Of a stretch of 25,970 nt of DNA, positions 21,299-25,970 are shown in pieces (positions within the stretch are counted from its first letter, which is position 1; every line of letters begins with the position of its first letter). Made by a program: the position numbers and the translations under genes. Below the pieces are notes generated by a model. That model did no database searches and had not been told where the DNA came from. It saw only the letters and a list, made by a program, of their open reading frames with translations. Source of the stretch: Albidovulum sp. (GTDB taxonomy: Bacteria; Pseudomonadota; Alphaproteobacteria; Rhodobacterales; Rhodobacteraceae); assembly GCA_030837825.1 (NCBI GenBank), contig JAUQYB010000069.1, positions 1 through 25,970 on the forward strand, given 5' to 3'.

Positions 21299-21775
21299 TC
21301 AGAGCTTTGCCGAGATCACCCCGGTGGCAAAACCGCCCATGCGCAATTCGCCGAAGAGGCGCTGGTATTCGATCTTCGGGCAGCGGTTCTCCACCACCCT
21401 GAGCCCGGCCGCCCTGGCCCGCGCGGCGGCCTCCGCATGCCGGACGCCGATCTGCATCCACACCGTCTTGAGGTCAGGCAGTTCGCGCAGCGCCTCCTCG
21501 ACGATCCCCGGCACCGCCTCCGGCCGGCGGAAGATGTCCACCATGTCGACATGCGCGTTCTTCGGGATCGAGGCGAGATCGGCATGGACCCGCTGCCCGA
21601 GGATCTCTTCGCCCGCATGGCCGGGGTTGACCGGGATCATGGTGTAACCCTTCAGACCGAGGTAGCGAGCGACGTAGTAGGACGGACGGACGGGATTGGG
21701 CGACACGCCGACGACGGCGATCACCCGGGTGGTCTTCAGGATGTCGCGCAGGACATCATCCGGATCGGTGTTCAT
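21299..21775 (-). CDS. CoA-binding (YccU-type) Rossmann protein
   Basis: A 158-residue CoA_binding-domain protein. The nucleotide loop AVVGVSPNPVRPSYYVARYL, then VNPGHAGEEILGQRVHADL, VDMVDIFRRPEAVPGIVEEAL, VWMQIGVRHAEAAARARAAG and VENRCPKIEYQRLF are all typical of the YccU family (related to the CoA-binding part of succinyl-CoA synthetase). Its physiological role is not known. ATG 21775 fits the family N-terminus but has no good ribosome-binding site. A strong leftward terminator lies only 16 bases upstream, so its promoter must either be inside that hairpin region or depend on read-through. Confidence 0.88.
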   Translation of the reverse strand: MNTDPDDVLRDILKTTRVIAVVGVSPNPVRPSYYVARYLGLKGYTMIPVNPGHAGEEILGQRVHADLASIPKNAHVDMVDIFRRPEAVPGIVEEALRELPDLKTVWMQIGVRHAEAAARARAAGLRVVENRCPKIEYQRLFGELRMGGFATGVISAKL

Positions 21776-21790
21776 GGCAGGAAGCCTGAC

Positions 21791-21824
21791 AGAAAAAGGC
21801 GCCCGAACCAAGGGGCCGGGCGCC
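21791..21824 (-). terminator. Leftward Rho-independent terminator
   Basis: Read leftward, GGCGCCCG (21824-21817) pairs perfectly with CGGGCGCC (21805-21798) and is followed by TTTTTCT. It ends transcripts coming from the YHS-domain gene, or from a short RNA starting in 21825-21936, immediately before the CoA-binding gene. Confidence 0.8.
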
Positions 21825-21936
21825 AGTGCGGAACGAGGGACAGTGAATTGAAACATGGCGGTTCCGAAGCCATGCCTCGCCATGATGATTTAGGATCGTG
21901 AAGGTCTTGTGAAAGAGGCGAATCTGCAATTTGTGA

Positions 21937-22401
21937 TCACTTTTTGTTCAACGCGTCCGGCCAGTGGGCGTCGGCCAGCGCGACATTGCCGACGACGTCA
22001 TCGGCCCAGATCGCGCGGATCTCGGTCGAATAGGTCAGGTAGAGCCGGCCGCTGGCCACCGCGAAGGCGTCCGGCGCCGTCGCGGCGATCGCCCCCTTCG
22101 TCATCGCATAGGCGCAATAGCCGCCATATTGTGGCGCATAGGCGTGGGGGTTCATCTCGAAGGCCTCCATCGCCTCGGCACTCGCGAAATACCATGTCGC
22201 GCCCCGCCATATCAGCGCATGGCCGGGGTTGCCCCTGACCGGCTTGCCTTGGGTGAAATAGGCGACCGGATCGTAACCCGAGATGGCGATCCCGCCGGTG
22301 GCGAAGACCTCGGGCTCATTGGCGAGCGCCGGGCGCAGGATCGTGCCCGCCACCGGAATTGCCAGCATGGCGAGAAGCAGGCTGCGGCGGGTCGGGGTCA
22401 T
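21937..22401 (-). CDS. Exported YHS-domain protein
   Basis: A 154-residue protein with a signal sequence bearing a twin-Arg pair (MTPTRRSLLLAMLAIPVAGTI, cleavage probably after ALA near residue 27) and a YHS domain: AISGYDPVAYFTQGKPVRG, HALIWRGATWYFAS, AFEMNPHAYAPQYGGYCAYAM. YHS domains are thought to bind metal, and exported ones in proteobacteria are of unknown role. The RR motif suggests Tat export but lacks other strong Tat marks. ATG 22401 has GGAGAGGA upstream. The gene lies between rlmB and the CoA-binding gene on the same strand, with gaps too long to prove an operon. Confidence 0.9.
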   Translation of the reverse strand: MTPTRRSLLLAMLAIPVAGTILRPALANEPEVFATGGIAISGYDPVAYFTQGKPVRGNPGHALIWRGATWYFASAEAMEAFEMNPHAYAPQYGGYCAYAMTKGAIAATAPDAFAVASGRLYLTYSTEIRAIWADDVVGNVALADAHWPDALNKK

Positions 22402-22512
22402 GTCGCGTCCTCTCCGGCGACGGCCGGGCTCGCGGCGAGGATGCCACCGCGCCTTGCCTCATGAAAGGGGGCTCCCGCAACCGTGAAGCCGCGCGCGCGA
22501 AGGGTGATGGGA

Positions 22513-23295
22513 TCAGCGCGCCGCCGCCGCATAGAGCGCCACAGCGGCGGCATTCGAGACGTTGAGCGAGCCGAAGGCCCCGGCGCAGGGAATGCGCACC
22601 AGCCGGTCGCACGTGGCGCGGGTCTTTTCGCGCAGGCCCGGCCCCTCGGCGCCGAGGACAAGCGCCACCGGCCGGTCGCCGGCCGCGGCCAGGCCCTCGG
22701 CCAGCGTCGCCTCGCCGGCCCCGTCGAGGCCGAGAAGCACATAGCCCATCGCCTTGAGCCGCTCCATCGCTTCGGAAAGGTTGCCTACGCGTAGGTAGGG
22801 CTGGCGTTCCAGCGCGCCGCTCGCGGTCTTGGCCAGCGCCCCGGTCTCGGGCGCGGCGTGGCGGGCCGGCGCGATGACCGCCCGCGCCCCGAAGACCTCG
22901 GCCGAGCGCAGGATCGCGCCGACGTTGTGCGGGTCGGTCACCCGGTCGAGCAGGACGACGAGCGCGCGCCCCTCACCCCCCGCGCAGACCTCATCGAGGG
23001 GACCCCAGGCGAGCGGCCGGACCTCGAGCGCGGCGCCCTGGTGGACGCTGTCGGGGTCGAGGCCGACATGGGCGTCGAACTTCCGCGGATCGACGATCTC
23101 GGGCGCCACGCCGCCGGCGGCGATGGCCTCGCCCAGCCGGTCGGCCGCGTTCTTCGTCAGCACCAGCCTCAATTTCTCGCGCCGCGGGTTCAGTAGCGCG
23201 TCGCGCACCGCATGAAGGCCGAAAAGCCAGACGGTTTCGGCCGCCGCCGCCCGGCGCGCGCGTTCCTTCCCGATCACCCAGGCGGGCTTCTTCAT
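22513..23295 (-). CDS. rlmB: TrmH/SpoU-family 23S rRNA 2'-O-methyltransferase (RlmB-like)
   Basis: A 260-residue SPOUT RNA methyltransferase. The N-terminal substrate-binding domain reads VWLFGLHAVRDALLNPRREKLRL. The knotted catalytic domain carries motif 1 LLDRVTDPHNVGAILRSAEVFG, motif 2 VLGAEGPGLR and motif 3 IPCAGAFGSLNVSNAAAVALY. In RlmB the target is Gm2251 of 23S rRNA; a tRNA methyltransferase role cannot be excluded from sequence alone. ATG 23295 has GGAGGCG upstream. It is transcribed divergently from tRNA-Tyr, 135 bases away. Confidence 0.9.
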   Translation of the reverse strand: MKKPAWVIGKERARRAAAAETVWLFGLHAVRDALLNPRREKLRLVLTKNAADRLGEAIAAGGVAPEIVDPRKFDAHVGLDPDSVHQGAALEVRPLAWGPLDEVCAGGEGRALVVLLDRVTDPHNVGAILRSAEVFGARAVIAPARHAAPETGALAKTASGALERQPYLRVGNLSEAMERLKAMGYVLLGLDGAGEATLAEGLAAAGDRPVALVLGAEGPGLREKTRATCDRLVRIPCAGAFGSLNVSNAAAVALYAAAAR

Positions 23296-23389
23296 CGCTT
23301 GCGCCTCCGCTCCGATGGGCGCGCGAGAATGCGCTGCGGGCGGGCCGGGAACAAGCCCCAAGGGGCGGCAGCGGGTGGGATTTTCATCC

Positions 23390-23418
23390 TTGACGCCCCC
23401 CGACCCCGCCTGTATTCG
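23390..23418 (+). promoter_or_regulatory. Sigma-70 promoter of tRNA-Tyr
   Basis: TTGACG (23390-23395), a 17-base spacer, and TATTCG (23413-23418). The mature tRNA begins 12 bases after the -10, so the precursor has a short leader. This is the best housekeeping promoter match in the window. Confidence 0.72.
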
Positions 23419-23430
23419 AAGCCCCGCGTC

Positions 23431-23514
23431 GGGCGACGAGCTGCAAGGTGCGGCAGCGGACTGTAACTCCGCCGGGGAGACCCATGCCTGGTTCGATTCC
23501 AGGGTCGCCCACCA
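23431..23514 (+). tRNA. tRNA-Tyr (anticodon GTA)
   Basis: An 84-base class II tRNA with encoded CCA. The acceptor stem is GGGCGAC with GTCGCCC, and the D stem TGC/GCA. The anticodon stem GCGGA/TCCGC encloses loop CTGTAAC with GTA. The long variable arm contains GGG-GAGA-CCC, the T stem CCTGG/CCAGG has loop TTCGATT, and ACCA closes it at 23511-23514. The variable arm and anticodon together identify tyrosine. No clear terminator follows; the BNR-protein gene converges from the right, with 24 bases between. Confidence 0.95.
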
Positions 23515-23538
23515 TCGTCCCCCGACCTTGAGTGCCCC

Positions 23539-24696
23539 CTAACCCCTGTCCATGACCTCGACGGCGAGGATCGTCGGCAGGTGGCGGGCGATCTCCTGCC
23601 AGGTATCGCCCTCGTCGCGGCTGGCGAAGACCGAGCCGGAGTTGGTGCCGAAGTAGAGGCCGGCGGGATCTCGCGCGTCGCCCGCCATCCCTTGGCGCAG
23701 GACGGTGAAGAAGCAGCCCTCCTGCGGCAGGCCCTCGCGCAGGTCTTCCCAGCTCCGCCCGCCGTCCCGCGAGCGCCAGAGCGCGGCGGCGGCACCGGGC
23801 GGGAAGCGGCCGTCGCGGTCGCCGTTGAGCGGCAGCGTCCATATCGTGTCGGGATCGCGCGGATGGACGCGGATCGGAAAGCCGAAGGTGGAGGGCAGGC
23901 CCGGGGTGATGTCCTCCCAGCTTCGCCCGCCGTCGCCCGAACGCCAGACGCCGTGATGGTTCTGCTGGTAAAGGACGTCCCCCTCGCCCGGCGCCCGCAT
24001 CATGTTGTGCACGCAATGCCCGGTCTCGCCGTTCCGCGGTCCGGCCGGATGGTTGTGCCCCTCGCAGGCCGCCGCGTTGGCCAGCCGGTTGCGCCGTTCC
24101 CAGGTCGCGCCGCCATCCTCGCTGGCGAAGACGCCGGCGGCCGAGATGGCGACCCAGAGCTTTTGTGGCTTGGCCGGGTCGGAGACGATGGTGTGGAGGA
24201 CGAGCCCCGCCGCGCCGGGGTTCCAGCTTTCGGCCGAGGGGTGGTTGGTCAGCCCGTCCAGCCGTTCCCAGGTCTCGCCGCCGTCGCGGCTTGCCATGAG
24301 GCTCGCGGGCTTGGTGCCGGCCAGAAGCGTGCCGCCGGCGCGGCCGAGCGACCAGACCTGCGCGAAGTCCTTGCCGAAGGGAATTGCCGCGGGGCTCCAG
24401 CCGATCAGCGCGGCAACCTCGGGATCGCTTTCCGCCCAGTCGTCCATCGTGCCGCGGGTGAGCCGGGTGACCTGCCAGCTTTCCCCGCCATCGTTCGACC
24501 GCCAGACCCCTGCTCCGTGCCAGTCGCCGCCGCCGCCGGCCCAGATCATTCCGGTTTCGGGATCGCCGATGGCATGGTTGATCGGCCAGCCGTCGCAGAA
24601 CGGCCCGCGGACGGCCCAGCCGCCGCCGGCCCGTTCGTCGACGAGAAAGGCACCCTTGGTGGTGCCCACGAGAAGCGTGAGTCCCCCTGAAGCCAT
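23539..24696 (-). CDS. BNR/Asp-box beta-propeller protein (sialidase-like)
   Basis: A 385-residue protein with six Asp-box motifs of the form S-x-D-x-G-x-x-W: SNDGGESW, SRDGGETW, SEDGGATW, SGDGGRSW, SRDGGRSW and SRDEGDTW, spaced as in a beta-propeller. Family members are annotated as exo-alpha-sialidase-like or WD40/BNR proteins, but the Arg triad of true sialidases cannot be identified, so an enzymatic role is unsure. There is no signal peptide: it starts MASGGLTLLVGTTKGAFL, so it is probably cytoplasmic. ATG 24696 follows a G-rich stretch (GGGGGGCC). The gene lies 50 bases downstream of the ABC permease genes on the same strand, though a functional link is not evident. Confidence 0.85.
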   Translation of the reverse strand: MASGGLTLLVGTTKGAFLVDERAGGGWAVRGPFCDGWPINHAIGDPETGMIWAGGGGDWHGAGVWRSNDGGESWQVTRLTRGTMDDWAESDPEVAALIGWSPAAIPFGKDFAQVWSLGRAGGTLLAGTKPASLMASRDGGETWERLDGLTNHPSAESWNPGAAGLVLHTIVSDPAKPQKLWVAISAAGVFASEDGGATWERRNRLANAAACEGHNHPAGPRNGETGHCVHNMMRAPGEGDVLYQQNHHGVWRSGDGGRSWEDITPGLPSTFGFPIRVHPRDPDTIWTLPLNGDRDGRFPPGAAAALWRSRDGGRSWEDLREGLPQEGCFFTVLRQGMAGDARDPAGLYFGTNSGSVFASRDEGDTWQEIARHLPTILAVEVMDRG

Positions 24697-24746
24697 GATC
24701 CGGCCCCCCTGTTGCGCGGGAGGGATCTTAGCACGGGGCCCGGGCC

Positions 24747-25520
24747 TTAGGCCATCCGCGCCGGCAACCGCGCCTCGAGCTTGCGGAAGAACAGCACGAT
24801 CAGTCCGGCGATGATGATGTAGACGATGGCCAGGAGCACGAGCGGTTCGTAGACGATGAACGTGTCCTGGGTGACCCGCCGGGCGACCGAGTAGGTGTCG
24901 AGCACGGTGATCGTGGCGACGAGCGGTGTCGATTTCATCTGGAGCACGGTTTCCCCTGCGATCGTCGGCAGCGCCCGGTGCAGCGCCTGCGGCAGCCAGA
25001 TTCGGCGAAAGAGGGTGAACCGCGGCATCCCCATTGCGCGGGCGGCCTCGATCTGGCCATGCGGCACGCCGCGGAAGGCGCCGCGCATGACCTCGCCCTC
25101 GTAGCCGGCGGCGGAGAGCGTCAGCGCCAGCACGGCATAGGGCCAGGCCTCGCGCAGGATCGGCCAGAGGAAGCTCTGCCGGAGTTCGGGGAACTGCGGA
25201 AAGAAGGCGCCGAGCCCGAAGTAGAGCAGCCAGAGCTGGAGGAGAAGCGGGGTGCCGCGGATGATCGTGCAGTAGACGCGCGCGGGCCAGGCGAGCCAGG
25301 CCGGCCCCGCGGCCTGCGCGAAGCCGAGGCCGATGGCAAGGACCATGCCGAGCGACATGGTCACGACGGTGAGCCACAGCGTCGTCCAGACCCCCTGCGC
25401 GATCAGCGGCAGGTAGCGCGGCAGCCAGCTCCAGTCGAGAAGGAGGGCCGACGCTGCGAGGGCGGCCAGCGCGACGGCCAGCATCGCCCGGCGGTGGGTC
25501 GGGCGGAGAAAGGCGATCAC
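24747..25520 (-). CDS. Polar amino-acid ABC transporter permease (HisM/ArtM type)
   Basis: A 257-residue inner-membrane permease with about five membrane helices (first near residues 12-30). It has the conserved cytoplasmic loop GAFRGVPHGQIEAARAMGMPRF (EAA motif) that docks to the ATPase, and TPLLLQLWLLYFGLG typical of the HisM/GlnP branch. The start is GTG at 25520, overlapping the stop of the upstream permease by four bases (GTGA); an upstream in-frame start is open but lies inside that gene. The substrate is probably a basic or polar amino acid; it cannot be decided without the binding-protein gene, which lies outside the window. Confidence 0.92.
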   Translation of the reverse strand: MIAFLRPTHRRAMLAVALAALAASALLLDWSWLPRYLPLIAQGVWTTLWLTVVTMSLGMVLAIGLGFAQAAGPAWLAWPARVYCTIIRGTPLLLQLWLLYFGLGAFFPQFPELRQSFLWPILREAWPYAVLALTLSAAGYEGEVMRGAFRGVPHGQIEAARAMGMPRFTLFRRIWLPQALHRALPTIAGETVLQMKSTPLVATITVLDTYSVARRVTQDTFIVYEPLVLLAIVYIIIAGLIVLFFRKLEARLPARMA

Positions 25521-25970
25521 CGGCCGCCCCCCGACAAGGGCCGCTGGCCCCGCCGCGCCCATCGCTCGATGCGGTGGAAGATCACTGTCGAGCCGAGCGA
25601 CAGGATCAGGTAGAGCACCCCGGCGGCGGCGTAGAAGGTGAAGAAGGCCTTGGTCGTCGCCGCGGCGAGCGAGGTCGCCTTGGTCAGTTCGACAAAACCC
25701 ACCACCGCCAGAAGGGCGGTGTCCTTGGTGACGATCAGCCAGAGGTTGGCAAGGCCCGGAATCGCCGCGGCCATCATCAACGGCAGGGTGATCCGCCGGG
25801 CCAGACGCACCGGCGGCATCCCCATCGCGCGTGCCGCCTCGATCTGGCCATGCGGCACCGAAAGGATCGCGCCGCGGATCACCTCGGTTGAATAGGCACC
25901 CTGCACCACGCCGAGGACGCCGATCCCCGCCGCCACCCCCGAGAGCTGGATCGGCCCGTAGTCCCAGAGC
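25517..25970 (-). CDS. Polar amino-acid ABC transporter permease (HisQ/ArtQ type), 5' end missing
   Basis: The last 150 codons of a permease; the gene continues beyond the right edge. The visible part begins LWDYGPIQLSGVAAGIGVLG, carries the EAA loop GAILSVPHGQIEAARAMGMPPVRL, and ends with a helix and HRIERWARRGQRP. It pairs with the HisM-type permease downstream, which overlaps its stop, to form the heterodimeric channel of an amino-acid importer. The binding protein and ATPase are expected further upstream. Confidence 0.92.
   Translation of the reverse strand, partial: LWDYGPIQLSGVAAGIGVLGVVQGAYSTEVIRGAILSVPHGQIEAARAMGMPPVRLARRITLPLMMAAAIPGLANLWLIVTKDTALLAVVGFVELTKATSLAAATTKAFFTFYAAAGVLYLILSLGSTVIFHRIERWARRGQRPLSGGGR

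Noticed and set aside
24697..25377. Upstream extension of the BNR protein into the ABC permease gene
   Set aside because: The frame is open but antisense-like in composition and overlaps the HisM-type permease in another frame; the family N-terminus begins at 24696.

Overview
The window looks like the chromosome of a GC-rich alphaproteobacterium of the Rhodobacteraceae (Rhodobacter/Rhodovulum-like). The evidence is very high GC in the genes, an mraZ gene preceded by a long leader with an internal terminator (the UpsM arrangement described in Rhodobacter sphaeroides), a DUF1127 gene followed by CCUCCUCCC-hairpin small RNAs (the CcsR arrangement of the same species), and the gene order hisB-hisH-DUF2147-hisA-hisF-hisE. 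No plasmid, phage, IS element or CRISPR array is visible.

Layout. 1-729: the 5' end of mraZ (leftward) and its non-coding leader. 730-2658: an Mrp/ApbC ATPase (leftward), then the rightward DUF1127-CcsR unit: one 71-aa protein and eight hairpins that pair into four small RNAs, closed by a terminator. 2659-5010: a UvrD/PcrA helicase (leftward). 5114-9853: an FMN-dependent 2-hydroxy-acid (lactate-type) dehydrogenase and a complete pyruvate carboxylase, both rightward. 9938-11684: an unknown 141-aa protein, a stand-alone Hint-domain protein and a YCII-family protein. 11886-11960: tRNA-Gly(GCC). 12198-16768: a two-ended NHEJ locus, with ku and ligD rightward and a second ku with an unknown 119-aa gene leftward. 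The ligD and second ku stop codons abut.

17014-21256: histidine biosynthesis genes hisB, hisH, hisA, hisF and hisE. They are interrupted by an opposite-strand DUF2147 gene and, between hisF and hisE, by a lower-GC membrane-protein gene that overlaps both neighbours by 4 bases. 21299-23295: a CoA-binding protein, an exported YHS-domain protein and an RlmB-type rRNA methyltransferase, all leftward. 23431-23514: tRNA-Tyr(GTA), not overlapping any gene, with a clear promoter. 23539-25970: a six-Asp-box (BNR) protein and two polar amino-acid ABC permeases, leftward, the last cut by the window edge.

The most notable systems are the four-member CcsR-like small-RNA array with its DUF1127 gene lying beside an UpsM-like mraZ leader, and the ku-ligD // ku locus. 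In the latter, both outward-lying ku transcription units carry a GGAAC-N16-(C/G)GTT element about 35 bases before the first start codon. That is the promoter form of the alphaproteobacterial general stress sigma factor EcfG, so the two half-operons are probably co-induced.
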